From positions 49,173-113,172 of the forward strand of contig CAAFUF010000048.1 of the NCBI GenBank assembly GCA_900766135.1: 64,000 bases of DNA, given 5' to 3'. The stretch comes from Paenibacillaceae bacterium (GTDB lineage Bacteria > Bacillota > Bacilli > Paenibacillales > Paenibacillaceae). Of this stretch, positions 17,174-26,847 are shown piece by piece. Position 1 is the first letter of the stretch, and every line of letters starts with the position of its first letter. The notes below the pieces were generated by a model. The model saw only the letters and a list, made by a program, of their open reading frames with translations. It was not told where the DNA came from and did not search any database. A program made the position numbers and the translations under genes.

Positions 17174-18880
17174 CTATAATCGGGTATCCCATTTTCCGCA
17201 AAACGGGTCTACGGGACTTTTGCCTTTGAACTCCGACCGTCCCGCCAGCTTCCGCACCAGCAGGGGCAAGGTATAATCGTTAACCCCATGCGTATTGATG
17301 TAGGTTTTAACGCGGGGAACATCCAGCAAATGATAAGGATTTTCCGTGGAAATAAACAGGGTCGGTATGGACTCCATGTAAATCGGTACGTTGACCCCCA
17401 TCGGATTGATCCATTCGATGCGTACGGTAGTTTGATTCGATTTGGTCGCCAGGTTGCACAAGTAAACGATCAGGTCGTATCGATCCTTCATCTCCGTAAA
17501 CGACCCCTGCAACCCTTCGTAAATGCCGCTAGGCTCAAATCGGGTCACCTCGAAGCCTTCGGCTTCCAGGAGCGGGATGAACGAAGCCGCCAGCCCGCTC
17601 GATTTGTTATAGCCAAGCGCGTTCGCTTCGCTTTCGATATCGTAGAGCAGCACCCGCTTATAGCGATCGCTGGTGATGGGCAGCACGCCGGCTTCTTCCT
17701 TCACCAGCGTGATGGACCGGTCGGCAACCTGCTCGGCGATGCTCAAATGCCGTTCGTTTCTCAAAACCGCCGCCGCCGTTTCCGGGGAAGGGATGTTGTT
17801 CTTCTTGTGCAAGCCTAACGAGGCCTTCAACCCGAGGATGCGCATTACGGCCCCATCCAGCCTTTCCTTCGACAGCAGGCCGTTTTCCAAGCCCTGCTTC
17901 ATGAAGGCGACATCCTCCTCCAGGTTTTTGGTGAAAAGGAACATGTCGCACCCGTTTTCGATCGACCTCGGAACCAATTCGTTTCGCGGCATCGGAATGT
18001 TCATGCCCGCCATGGTGGTCGCATCGGTCAAAATCAGTCCGTTGAAGCCAAGCTGCTCTCTAAGCAAGCCGTTCAGCAGTTCTTTGGCAAGCGAAGCCGG
18101 CAAAATCTCTTCATCCCTAAGCGACGGGTCCAACTTCTTCGAATATTCGGGCAGCGCGATATGCCCGACCATCACCGTCTTGGCCCCTTCGTCGATCAAA
18201 TGTCGGTAAATGTCCCCAAACGTGCGGTCCCATTCGTCGGGTGAAAACGTGTTGACGGAGGTCACCAGATGCTGGTCCCTTTCATCCACGCCGTCCCCGG
18301 GAAAATGCTTGATGGATGCGGCCATTCCCTGCTCTTGAGCCCCTTTGACATAAGCCGCGCCCATGCGTTTCACCCGCTCCGGATCGCTCCCGAAGGTTCG
18401 CGTATTGGTAATCGGATTGCGAAAGTTATAATCCACGTCGACGACGGGCGCGAAAGCGTAATTCGCGCCGACGCTGCTTCCTTCCAGGGCGCAAATCCGC
18501 CCCAATTGGTAAGCAAGCTCCGTGTCGCCGGTGGCGGCGATCGCCAGATTCGAGCCGATTTTCGTGCCGTCCTTCGTGATTCCCTGGCCCCCGGCTTCCA
18601 GATTGGCCGCGATCAGCAGCGGAATCTCGGCGGAAGACTGCAGCGCAGAAACCGTGGCCATCACGCTGTCTTTATCCATCGAGCGGCACATCAGCCCGCC
18701 GATGCCGATTTCCCCGGCCAGCCTTTTCAAAAACGGCTCGTCCTGTTGATAACCGACCATAAAAAACAACTGGCCGATTTTCTCGTCCGTCGTCAGCCCG
18801 GCAAAGGTTGACTTCACCCACTCCAAATCATCGTTACTCAAATCAAACGGTTTTCCCCTCAGCAGATGGAAGTCCATCAT
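17174..18880 (-). CDS. GH3 glycosidase, NagZ/Nag3-like
   Basis: This 568-residue family 3 glycoside hydrolase has the N-terminal TIM barrel with KHFPGDG near residue 200 followed by RDQH. The D-x-H pair is the acid/base dyad described for NagZ-type beta-N-acetylglucosaminidases, whose usual motif reads KHFPGHG. The nucleophile Asp lies in LILTDATTM. A C-terminal GH3 domain is also present. The ATG at 18880 has GGGGAG 8 bases upstream; a GTG at 18901 is less likely. No secretion signal is present, so it acts on imported saccharides. Beta-GlcNAc specificity is likely but not proven. Confidence 0.85.
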   Translation of the reverse strand: MMDFHLLRGKPFDLSNDDLEWVKSTFAGLTTDEKIGQLFFMVGYQQDEPFLKRLAGEIGIGGLMCRSMDKDSVMATVSALQSSAEIPLLIAANLEAGGQGITKDGTKIGSNLAIAATGDTELAYQLGRICALEGSSVGANYAFAPVVDVDYNFRNPITNTRTFGSDPERVKRMGAAYVKGAQEQGMAASIKHFPGDGVDERDQHLVTSVNTFSPDEWDRTFGDIYRHLIDEGAKTVMVGHIALPEYSKKLDPSLRDEEILPASLAKELLNGLLREQLGFNGLILTDATTMAGMNIPMPRNELVPRSIENGCDMFLFTKNLEEDVAFMKQGLENGLLSKERLDGAVMRILGLKASLGLHKKNNIPSPETAAAVLRNERHLSIAEQVADRSITLVKEEAGVLPITSDRYKRVLLYDIESEANALGYNKSSGLAASFIPLLEAEGFEVTRFEPSGIYEGLQGSFTEMKDRYDLIVYLCNLATKSNQTTVRIEWINPMGVNVPIYMESIPTLFISTENPYHLLDVPRVKTYINTHGVNDYTLPLLVRKLAGRSEFKGKSPVDPFCGKWDTRL

Positions 18881-18913
18881 GTATGTTTCTCCCCTCTCCA
18901 CAAGTTCTCTTTT

Positions 18914-19906
18914 CTATGCGCTTGCCTTTCTCCCCGCTTTGGCCCGGCCCAGAAAGGACCGAATCCGTTCCTGATTCGTGGTATAGGCCATGAATCCGAC
19001 AATAAACACCCCGATCACGACGTTTTGCAGGGAGCTGTTGATCCCCAGCACGACCATCCCGTAAGTCAGGGCATTCATCCCAAGCGCTCCCGCAAAAATG
19101 CCCAATGACAAATTCGTGAATTGCGCCAAATACAACCCCATCAATACCGGCGCCATAGAGGAGAACATCAAGGCGGTGGAGCTCAGGTTGCCTGCCGGCG
19201 AAACCAGCACGGTGGAAGCGTTGAGAACGGCAGCGATGCCCAGAAGCACGCCGACCACCAAATAGGTCAGCAAGATATTTTTCTTCTCCTTCACGCCCAT
19301 GTTCACCGCAAGTCTAGGATGAGCCGACAAGGATCTCGTATCGTAGCCGAATTTGGTATGGCTCAGCAAGAAGTAAAAGGCCACCATGATCAGCGCAAGC
19401 AAGATATAGATCAAAGGAGGTCTGGCGAATATCGTCAGGTTGGCATGCATGAACAGCTGGGATCCCGAACCGCCGTAGACGAGGCCGGATACGGCCTCGT
19501 ACATCATCACCACGCCGAGGGAAACGATGAGGGTCGGCACCCGAATCCACAGATAGAGGAGCCCTTCCACCAGACTGAGCAGAATCGCTACGGCAACGGT
19601 AATCGCCAGCAGCATCACCGGACCCAAACCCAGATCAATCGTTAAGTTGCTGCCGATGATGCCGGCAAGCATGATGATAATGCCTGGGGCAAAATCCCAT
19701 CTTCCACCGGACAGCGGCAGCGCAATGGCATACGCCGTAATCGTCGTCAGCACGCTGCCTCTGACAATCCGATCGAAGGCGCCGGAAGAGACATACCCCA
19801 TTTTGCCCATCAGTAGCGTCACGATCAGAATAACGACATACACCGCGATCGGAAATATGAAGGTTTTCAGCAGGTTCAATGCTTGTTTCTTAATCAAGAC
19901 TTGCAT
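18914..19906 (-). CDS. Ribose-type ABC transporter permease (second permease)
   Basis: This 330-residue permease of the RbsC/BPD_transp_2 family has about eight to ten hydrophobic segments. It is the second permease of the importer, lying after the binding protein, and pairs with the permease encoded at 21146-22099. Long hydrophobic runs such as IITAYAIALPLSGGRWDFAPGI correspond to the conserved N-terminal core. It is followed 34 bases later by the GH3 gene. Confidence 0.9.
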   Translation of the reverse strand: MQVLIKKQALNLLKTFIFPIAVYVVILIVTLLMGKMGYVSSGAFDRIVRGSVLTTITAYAIALPLSGGRWDFAPGIIIMLAGIIGSNLTIDLGLGPVMLLAITVAVAILLSLVEGLLYLWIRVPTLIVSLGVVMMYEAVSGLVYGGSGSQLFMHANLTIFARPPLIYILLALIMVAFYFLLSHTKFGYDTRSLSAHPRLAVNMGVKEKKNILLTYLVVGVLLGIAAVLNASTVLVSPAGNLSSTALMFSSMAPVLMGLYLAQFTNLSLGIFAGALGMNALTYGMVVLGINSSLQNVVIGVFIVGFMAYTTNQERIRSFLGRAKAGRKASA

Positions 19907-19961
19907 AGTTTCACTCCATTATCCGCTTGCCCGTCAGACTTCTTCCCCAAGCAAGCATGGT

Positions 19962-21113
19962 TTAATTTCTGGCCGCCTTGATCTCGGCAAGCGTCCGGCT
20001 CGTCAGTTCCTGCAGCGAGGCCCAAGTGGCTCCGTCGTTGTACGTCAACATGACGTTCTTCAACTCTTCGGCCGTCACCGGACCGTTCGCTTTGTCCTCC
20101 GGAATGATATAATTTTTGAAATCTTTCGCCTCTTCGAGCGACGACAAGGTCACATAATTAACATAACCGTTCGATTTCCAATCCGAGTAGGTTTTCCCGT
20201 TCAACCGATCGTAAATTTGCGCGAACGAATTGGCGATGACCTGTCCGTAGTTGTTTGTTCCGGCCATCAGGACTTTGCCGCTTGCAAGCCCCTCTTCCGT
20301 CGTGTCGTTATATCCGAGCGCCAACAGAGGAGTATCGGGCTTGGTGCTGTTCAGGATCGCCGGATATACATAATCCATGCCGGAGCCCATACCGAAAATC
20401 GCATCCACCTCAGGGTGATCGGAAATCACCTTAGTAACGGCATCCACCGCATTTTCCGGAGCAAACGAGTGGAATTCGGTCGGGTAGACGGTCACCTCTC
20501 CCTTGGTATCCAGTTCTTTCATTTTATCGTTAAATCCCTTAATAATCGCAGGAGCATCAACGAAAGCGAATTCCAGGAACGACGTGATCCCGATATGTTT
20601 TACGCCGGCGGCGTACGCCCGTTCGGCATACTTGGCCCCGAGTTCCTCCGGGTTCTCTCCAAACTGCTTGATACCGCCCACGAAATAATCGCTGGATACG
20701 TTTTCGTCCACCTCGCCAAGCGCAACCGCATAATATACGCCGGCTTCCTCGGCAAGGCTGACGCTCTGCTCCAGGGCGGTGTCATAGCCGCTGATCACGG
20801 CATCGACCCCGGAAGCTAGCAGGTTTTCCAAGCCGCTGATATGGCCTTCTTCGCTGGTACCCACCGTCGCGAAATTGAATTTAACATTGAAGTGATTTTC
20901 CAAATAGGTGCAGTAAGCTTTAATTTGCTGGCCTTGAAAATCCGTGTAATTGTAAAGCATGACTCCAATGGTGTATTCCTTTTGGCTTCCGTCCTCATTT
21001 CCCTTGGCTCCGTTACCCTTAGCTCCATTGCCGTTCCCCCCGCAGCCGGACAGAACAACGCCGACCAACAGCATCAAGGCGACCAATGCGAAACCCCACT
21101 TTTGGTATTTCAT
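19962..21113 (-). CDS. Ribose-type sugar-binding lipoprotein
   Basis: This 383-residue substrate-binding protein is of the Peripla_BP_4 (RbsB-like) type. The signal peptide ends in VVLSGCGGNG with a lipidated Cys, then a short repeat GNGAKGNGAKGN linker. AAGGGG lies 8 bases before the ATG. The domain starts at EYTIGVMLYNYTD. It lies between the two permease genes, which is an unusual position but clearly in the same operon. The ligand cannot be read from the sequence. The GH3 and esterase neighbours suggest a modified oligosaccharide. Confidence 0.9.
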   Translation of the reverse strand: MKYQKWGFALVALMLLVGVVLSGCGGNGNGAKGNGAKGNEDGSQKEYTIGVMLYNYTDFQGQQIKAYCTYLENHFNVKFNFATVGTSEEGHISGLENLLASGVDAVISGYDTALEQSVSLAEEAGVYYAVALGEVDENVSSDYFVGGIKQFGENPEELGAKYAERAYAAGVKHIGITSFLEFAFVDAPAIIKGFNDKMKELDTKGEVTVYPTEFHSFAPENAVDAVTKVISDHPEVDAIFGMGSGMDYVYPAILNSTKPDTPLLALGYNDTTEEGLASGKVLMAGTNNYGQVIANSFAQIYDRLNGKTYSDWKSNGYVNYVTLSSLEEAKDFKNYIIPEDKANGPVTAEELKNVMLTYNDGATWASLQELTSRTLAEIKAARN

Positions 21114-21145
21114 CGATTTTACCCCTTTTCTTTATTTGGATTGAT

Positions 21146-22099
21146 TTATCTGGGCATGACCTCGCCGCCGGGCCTCCGCAGAAGCAAGAACACGACGATG
21201 AGGAAAATCATCCCCTTAACCAGCGAAACCACTTCGGGCGGCACGCCCACCATCACCAAACCGTTGTTCAACAGCACCAACGTAATGCTGCCGACAAACG
21301 CGGAACTCATACGCGAGCGGCTGCCCCCGTTTAGCGCCATTCCCCCGAGAATAAGCGCGACAATGACGTCCATCTCCAGGCCCATCCCCGTATTCTCGCT
21401 GATCACCGCCGAACGGGACAGAGAAAGGACCGATGCGAACCCCACCATTACGCCTGCGAACAGATAAGCGATCATCTTGATCCGCTTCACCCTTACGCCG
21501 CTCTGCGAAGCGGCCAGCGGATTATCGCCGATCGCTTTGTTTTGTTTGCCGATGGGAGTCAAATGGAACAGCACATAGCCGGCAACGCCCACCAGCACTA
21601 TGATCGTGACGAGAAGAGGTACGTTCCTTCCCAACTCTCTTAAGGGTCCGGCATCGGCTAAAGCGATTTTGGTCACCGAGGTCGATACCTGATAGGTCAC
21701 GATCCCCCTGCCCGCGATCATCACCGCCAGCGAAGCAATCGCGGCCATCAGGCCGAATTGGTTGGCGATTTGCACATTAAGCCAATAACAGACTACGGAG
21801 ACCAAGATCGCCACGAGTATCCCGACCGCCAAAGGGGCTCCCGCATTCATCGCGTAAATGGCGGCCATCGAGCTTAACGCCAGAACCGCCCCCACCGAGA
21901 CGTCCATTCCGCCATGCGAAAAAATGAAGATGATGCCGACCGATATCGTGAACAGAATGACGAGCTGCTTCAGGATGGTGCGGAGGTTGAATTCGGACAA
22001 CAAGGCTCCGTCCGTCATCAACGCGAACACCAGCAGCACGAGCGCCAGCCCGGTATATTGGATCAGCGCGCTTTGATGGTTTTTAATGAATTGTTTCAT
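21146..22099 (-). CDS. Ribose-type ABC transporter permease (first permease)
   Basis: This 317-residue RbsC-family permease has the typical segments IIFIFSHGGMDVSVGAVLALSS and DVIVALILGGMALNGGS; the latter is the conserved cytoplasmic loop that contacts the ATPase. It starts 19 bases after the ATPase stop and precedes the binding protein. With the permease at 18914-19906 it would form a heterodimeric channel. Confidence 0.9.
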   Translation of the reverse strand: MKQFIKNHQSALIQYTGLALVLLVFALMTDGALLSEFNLRTILKQLVILFTISVGIIFIFSHGGMDVSVGAVLALSSMAAIYAMNAGAPLAVGILVAILVSVVCYWLNVQIANQFGLMAAIASLAVMIAGRGIVTYQVSTSVTKIALADAGPLRELGRNVPLLVTIIVLVGVAGYVLFHLTPIGKQNKAIGDNPLAASQSGVRVKRIKMIAYLFAGVMVGFASVLSLSRSAVISENTGMGLEMDVIVALILGGMALNGGSRSRMSSAFVGSITLVLLNNGLVMVGVPPEVVSLVKGMIFLIVVFLLLRRPGGEVMPR

Positions 22100-22118
22100 T
22101 TCTTTCTCACCGCCTTGC

Positions 22119-23639
22119 CTAAATCATGTAGTCGATCAGCATGGTTTCGTTCAAACCTTCTTCGCGACGGAATTCCTTATTGATTTTTCCGTCCTTCATG
22201 ATCAGAATTCGATCGCTCATGCCGATCAATTCCGGGAGTTCTTCCGAAATGATCAAAATGGCATATCCCTGCTGTTTGAGCGTATAGAGCAACTGGTACA
22301 TCGTCGTCTTCACGCCGACGTCGACGCCGCGGGTCGGGCTGTCGAGAATCAAGATTTTAGAATCGTTTCCGATCCATTTCCCGAAGGAAACCTTCTGCTT
22401 GTTCCCTCCCGACAACTCCCCTACCCGCTGATTCATCCCGCTTGCCTTGATATTCAACTCCTCGATTTGCTTCCGGGCGAATTTCTTCTCCGCTCCGGGC
22501 AAAACGAAGCCGAATCGGGTTAGCTTGCCGAGGGCCGAGAGCACGAGATTTTCCTTGATCGAAGCCTCCATGATCAGCGTTTCCCGGTCCCGATCCTTGG
22601 ACACATAGCCGACCCGATGAGCGATCGCCGTTTGTACGTTATTCACCGCATGCGGCAGAAATATCCCGTCGCCGTTCTCCCCGAAGACATTCACTTCTCC
22701 CCGCTCCGGCTGGATTTCGCCGAAAATCACCTTTCCTACCTCATGCATCCCGCTGCCCGACAAACCGCCGATGCCCAAAATTTCTCCTTGGTACAGTTCG
22801 AGGCGGATATCATGAAGCGTGGGGGTATGAACGCCGTCCATGCGGACCATCGCCTGCTCCTTGCGCGAAGAAACGGTATCGCTTCGATAGTAGTTTCCTT
22901 CGATAACGCGGCCGACCATCGATTGTTTGATATGGTTCTCTTCAAAATCGGACCGATCGATCGTCGTGATCAAATCGCCGTCCCGCATCACGGTCAACGC
23001 GTCGCAAACCTCCATCAGCTCCGGAAGGTCATGGGAAATGAACAGGACCGCTTTATTCCGATCGCGCAGCTTGCGCATCAAGCGATGGATCAGCAGTCTT
23101 CCGTCATGCGACAATGCGGTCGTCGTCTCGTCGACAATGAACAATTCCGGGTCGTGATACAAGGCTCTGGCGATTTCGACCAACTTCCGCTGCTCGAAGC
23201 TTAACGTAAAAGCCGGTAGCGATACATCCACCTCGCCGAATTCGACAAGGTCGAGCGCTTTCTCTGCTTCCCGGCGCATCCGCTTGCGATCGACGAAACC
23301 GTTCCGCACAAACCGGCTCTCATCCCCCAGAAATACATTTTCCGCAATCGACAACGGACCGATGGTACCGGTCTCCTGGACGATCATGGAGATTTTTCTG
23401 GCCCGGGCATCCAGCGGGTTTTTGGGAGCATACGGTTCGCCTTCGACATAGATATCCCCGTCCGTCTTCGGAAGCAAACCGCTGATCATAGCGGAGATGG
23501 TTGATTTCCCTGAACCGTTCTCACCGATCAGCCCGCGGATTTCGCCGCGATAAATCTTCATGCTGACTTGGTTTACGGCCATGACCTCATTAAATCTCTT
23601 CACGATGTTTCTGGTTTCTAAAAAAACGGGTTTGTCCAT
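22119..23639 (-). CDS. Ribose-type ABC transporter ATPase (RbsA/MglA family)
   Basis: This 506-residue protein has two ABC domains. Domain 1 has Walker A GENGSGKST near residue 38 and Walker B LFIVDETTT, but its signature reads LSFEQ instead of LSGGQ. Domain 2 has a degenerate Walker A (GIGGLSGSGMHE), which is normal for this family, and an intact LSGGN signature followed by LDSPTRGVDVG. AGGAAGG lies before the ATG. It is the first gene of a seven-gene operon: ATPase, permease, binding protein, permease, GH3, esterase, beta-phosphoglucomutase. Confidence 0.92.
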   Translation of the reverse strand: MDKPVFLETRNIVKRFNEVMAVNQVSMKIYRGEIRGLIGENGSGKSTISAMISGLLPKTDGDIYVEGEPYAPKNPLDARARKISMIVQETGTIGPLSIAENVFLGDESRFVRNGFVDRKRMRREAEKALDLVEFGEVDVSLPAFTLSFEQRKLVEIARALYHDPELFIVDETTTALSHDGRLLIHRLMRKLRDRNKAVLFISHDLPELMEVCDALTVMRDGDLITTIDRSDFEENHIKQSMVGRVIEGNYYRSDTVSSRKEQAMVRMDGVHTPTLHDIRLELYQGEILGIGGLSGSGMHEVGKVIFGEIQPERGEVNVFGENGDGIFLPHAVNNVQTAIAHRVGYVSKDRDRETLIMEASIKENLVLSALGKLTRFGFVLPGAEKKFARKQIEELNIKASGMNQRVGELSGGNKQKVSFGKWIGNDSKILILDSPTRGVDVGVKTTMYQLLYTLKQQGYAILIISEELPELIGMSDRILIMKDGKINKEFRREEGLNETMLIDYMI

Positions 23640-23689
23640 GTTTACCTTCCTTTTAGTGCGTGTTCAAAAGTTCTTGTTCAAAAGTGCGT

Positions 23690-23857
23690 GTTCAAAAAGT
23701 CGGGTTTTCAGGACCGAGAAGGTTGGATGAAGCTAGGGACTGAGGAGCGGAGCGTACGTTTTGGGTACGTGAGCACCGGAAGGCCCGGCTGAATTCAAGA
23801 TTCGAAGTCGAATCCACTCCTCGAACAGCTTCGTCCTGGGAAGACGACTTTTTGAAC
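23690..23857. repeat. MITE-like element with 13-bp terminal inverted repeats
   Basis: GTTCAAAAAGTCG at 23690-23702 and CGACTTTTTGAAC at 23845-23857 are perfect inverted ends of a 168-bp non-coding element. Inside, GGATGAAGCT and AGCTTCGTCC also pair, so the RNA or single strand would fold. A 30-base piece (23783-23812) recurs with one mismatch at 33957-33986. Two extra TTCAAAAG copies lie just outside at 23663 and 23677. The remaining 23858-24280 is AT-rich with no gene recognised. Confidence 0.7.
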
Positions 23858-24288
23858 AACCTCTTTAATCCTTGATATCGCTTTCTTCTCGCAGCCCCAG
23901 TGTAACATGATTCAAGGATCGGCTATAACTGATCCATTTATCTTCATTAGGGCAAATATTTAACCAATCTTCGTTGCCAAACCTCGGAAAAAGAAGCGGG
24001 AAATTAATTATTCCACCATCGAACGGACCTTGAAAACAAAAAAAGCACTGCCCCAGCACCGTTCATCACGCTGAAGCCCATGCCGTTCCCCAGGTTCAGG
24101 AACAAATCATTCTATCACAGTGGAGGATAAATAATAACTATAGTTTTTATCGTATATAGAGCAAATCTTTAACCTAAATACTGATTTTCCAACATTTCAC
24201 TCTTTAGTATTGTGGATTACATTAATATTTAGTACACTCTGAAAAAAGCGTCGAATTAAATAAATCACCCATCAAGGAGTGCTTGATC

Positions 24289-26790
24289 TTGGAGTTCCGT
24301 CATGAAATCATCAACTTCCCCAAAAAGCTGCCCATCAAATTTTTCCTGCACCGGATCGGCAACGTCAGCCGGCACTGGCATCAATCCTTGGAGCTTATCG
24401 TGACCATGAAGGGACAAGTGGACATTCATGTGGGCAACGCTTCCTATCGGCTGGCCGCGGGCGACCTTATTCTCATCAATTCCAACGAGGTGCACGAGCT
24501 GCACTCCGAAGATGCCACCATGGTTGCCCTGCAAATCAAGCTAGAGCTGTTGAAGGATGTCGTCGTCGACATCAAAAAAATGTACTTCGACTGCAACTCC
24601 GCCAAAACAAACGATCCCCATGCATTCAGAAACATCAAGCGGATCGTCGCCCAAATTTTGCAGCACAACATCAATGCTTCCGAGTTCGTTGACCTAAAAA
24701 ACGCGTCTCTCGTGTACGAACTGATCTACGAACTCTGTGCCCATTTCAGCGGCGACGAGCCGGAAGCGGCCCGGCAACCGAAGGAAGGACTGGACCGGCT
24801 GCGGCGGATTCTCGACTATGTCAACAGCCATTACGGTGAACCGATTTCCCTTCAGGAGGTGGCGAAGCAGGAGTTTCTGTCCGTTCCTTACCTGTCCAAG
24901 TATTTCAAGAAGAAACTGGGCCTGTCCTTCAGCGAATATTTGAAGGACCTCCGCCTGCATTACGCGGTCAACGATTTGCTGAACGAATCGCTGACGATCG
25001 ACAAAATCGCCGCCAAAAACGGCTTTCCCAACGTGCGTTCGTTCGTGACGGCTTTCGGCGAGAAATACGGCGAACTTCCCAGCGTGTGGCGCAAGAAACA
25101 TGCGGAAGAGGTATCAGGCAGCATCGAGGCGACGAAGGAAAAGTCGGTGAACTACTATCAGGACGAGCCGCATTCCTATCACGAGGAAATTTCTCGTTTT
25201 ATCGAATCCAATCTGGGGGAACCTTCCACCTATGCTCCGCGGGAGAAGATTATGCGCCGCCTCGCTTCAACGGTCCGAGTCGACTTGTCGAGCCCGGCCG
25301 GCCGGCTGAAGCATCATTTTAAAAATTTCATCGGGGTCAGCCGCGTCAAAGAAGTTTTATATGCCGATGTTCAGGAAGCGCTGCGCACCGCGCAGCGGGA
25401 AATCGGTTTTAAATACATCAAAATGCACGGCTTGCTCGATGACGATCTCATGGTATACGACGAGGATGCCGAAGGAAATCCTCTGTTCAATTTCCGGCTG
25501 ATCGATAAAGCTTTCGATTTCCTGCTTTCCGTCGGCCTGAAGCCGCTCGTGCAGTTTTCGTTTATGCCAGCCAAGCTGGCGAGCGACTTGTCCAAAACCG
25601 TGTTCTACGCCAATATGAACACCAGCCCTCCCAAAGACATGGATAAATGGAACCGGCTGGTCGAGGCGTTAACGCTGCACCTGATCGGCCGTTACGGCAC
25701 GGAGGAAGTCCGCAGCTGGCTGTTTTGCGTATGGAATGAACCCAGCTCGTCCAACCTGCTGTTTGGCTTCAAGCAGGACGAAACGTTTTTCTCGCTGTAC
25801 AAAAACACGTACGAGACCGTAAAAAACATCGATCCCGCGCTCCCTTTCGGCGGACCGGCAGCTTTCTCGACCTACAACAAAAGCGAGGATTGGCTGTTTT
25901 CGTTTCTTGCGTTCAGTCAACACAACGGATGTCTGCCCGATTTTATTACGGTTCACTATTACGATATCGATTTGATCTCCCACGACAATCATCTCAGCAT
26001 GGACAAGCAGCTCAATCTGAGTCCGATCACGGATTCGTTCAAGCAGTTTATCGACCGGCTCCAACACCGGCTTCGGGAGGTCGAATTGGCCGATTTGCCG
26101 GTGTATATGACCGAATGGAATTCGACGGTTTCGCACAAAGATTTGATGAGCGACACCTGTTTCAAATCTTCTTACGTGATTAAGAATATTGCGGAAAATT
26201 ACGACCGCTTGAACTCGTTCGGTTACTGGCTCCTGACCGATCTGCACGAAGAAAACCGGCTTCCCCGCCAAGTGTTTCATGGCGGACTCGGTTTGTTTAC
26301 GTTCAACAATATCAAGAAACCCGCTTATCATGCCTTCTGCTTTTTGAATAAACTGGGGGATTTCCTCGTGGACCGGGGCGATGGATACTTCGTAACAAAA
26401 CGAGAGGACCGTTACCAGATCTTGCTGTACAACTATCATCACTACGACGACATTTACGCGAACGGGATCTCGATCAGCATCTCGCACAAGGAACGCTACT
26501 CGCATTTCCCGAACAAAGCGAAACGCGAATTCCGGCTGGAGCTGTCTCCGCTGGCCGGCGACTTTGAAATCAAACATTCCATCGTGAACCGCAGTTACGG
26601 CAGCGCCTACGACAACGCGCTGAATCTGGGACAAACGGAGGAACTCTCACGCGACGACATCGAGTACCTTCAGCGGATATCGATTCCGAAGATCGAAAAG
26701 GAGCTCATCTCCTCCACGGAAGAGTTGACGATTCACGCCGTTCTGGAGCCTTTTGAAATTCGGTTGATCGAAGTGACGAGAATCTTCTGA
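24289..26790 (+). CDS. AraC-family regulator fused to a GH39-like glycosidase domain
   Basis: This is an 833-residue fusion. Residues 1-90 form a cupin-type sensor (HWHQSLELIVTMKG), about 165-275 an AraC double helix-turn-helix (ISLQEVAKQEFLSVPYLSKYFKK), and about 330-830 a GH39-like TIM barrel. Two glutamates sit where GH39 enzymes have acid/base and nucleophile: E484 in WNEP and E609 in MTEWNS. AAGGAG is 9 bases before the TTG at 24289; another TTG at 24283 is too close to it. The glycoside domain could be a sugar sensor or a working cytoplasmic enzyme. The ABC/GH3 operon across the MITE is a candidate target. Confidence 0.85.
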   Translation: MEFRHEIINFPKKLPIKFFLHRIGNVSRHWHQSLELIVTMKGQVDIHVGNASYRLAAGDLILINSNEVHELHSEDATMVALQIKLELLKDVVVDIKKMYFDCNSAKTNDPHAFRNIKRIVAQILQHNINASEFVDLKNASLVYELIYELCAHFSGDEPEAARQPKEGLDRLRRILDYVNSHYGEPISLQEVAKQEFLSVPYLSKYFKKKLGLSFSEYLKDLRLHYAVNDLLNESLTIDKIAAKNGFPNVRSFVTAFGEKYGELPSVWRKKHAEEVSGSIEATKEKSVNYYQDEPHSYHEEISRFIESNLGEPSTYAPREKIMRRLASTVRVDLSSPAGRLKHHFKNFIGVSRVKEVLYADVQEALRTAQREIGFKYIKMHGLLDDDLMVYDEDAEGNPLFNFRLIDKAFDFLLSVGLKPLVQFSFMPAKLASDLSKTVFYANMNTSPPKDMDKWNRLVEALTLHLIGRYGTEEVRSWLFCVWNEPSSSNLLFGFKQDETFFSLYKNTYETVKNIDPALPFGGPAAFSTYNKSEDWLFSFLAFSQHNGCLPDFITVHYYDIDLISHDNHLSMDKQLNLSPITDSFKQFIDRLQHRLREVELADLPVYMTEWNSTVSHKDLMSDTCFKSSYVIKNIAENYDRLNSFGYWLLTDLHEENRLPRQVFHGGLGLFTFNNIKKPAYHAFCFLNKLGDFLVDRGDGYFVTKREDRYQILLYNYHHYDDIYANGISISISHKERYSHFPNKAKREFRLELSPLAGDFEIKHSIVNRSYGSAYDNALNLGQTEELSRDDIEYLQRISIPKIEKELISSTEELTIHAVLEPFEIRLIEVTRIF

Positions 26791-26847
26791 TCCCACCGCA
26801 GTCGTTCGCTGCAGCGGGACAATCCAAACAAAAGCGGAGGGAATCAA

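Noticed and set aside
23865..24059. 64-codon minus-strand frame upstream of the AraC-GH39 gene
   Set aside because: No ribosome site and no protein-like composition. It adjoins the MITE-like element in an AT-rich spacer.
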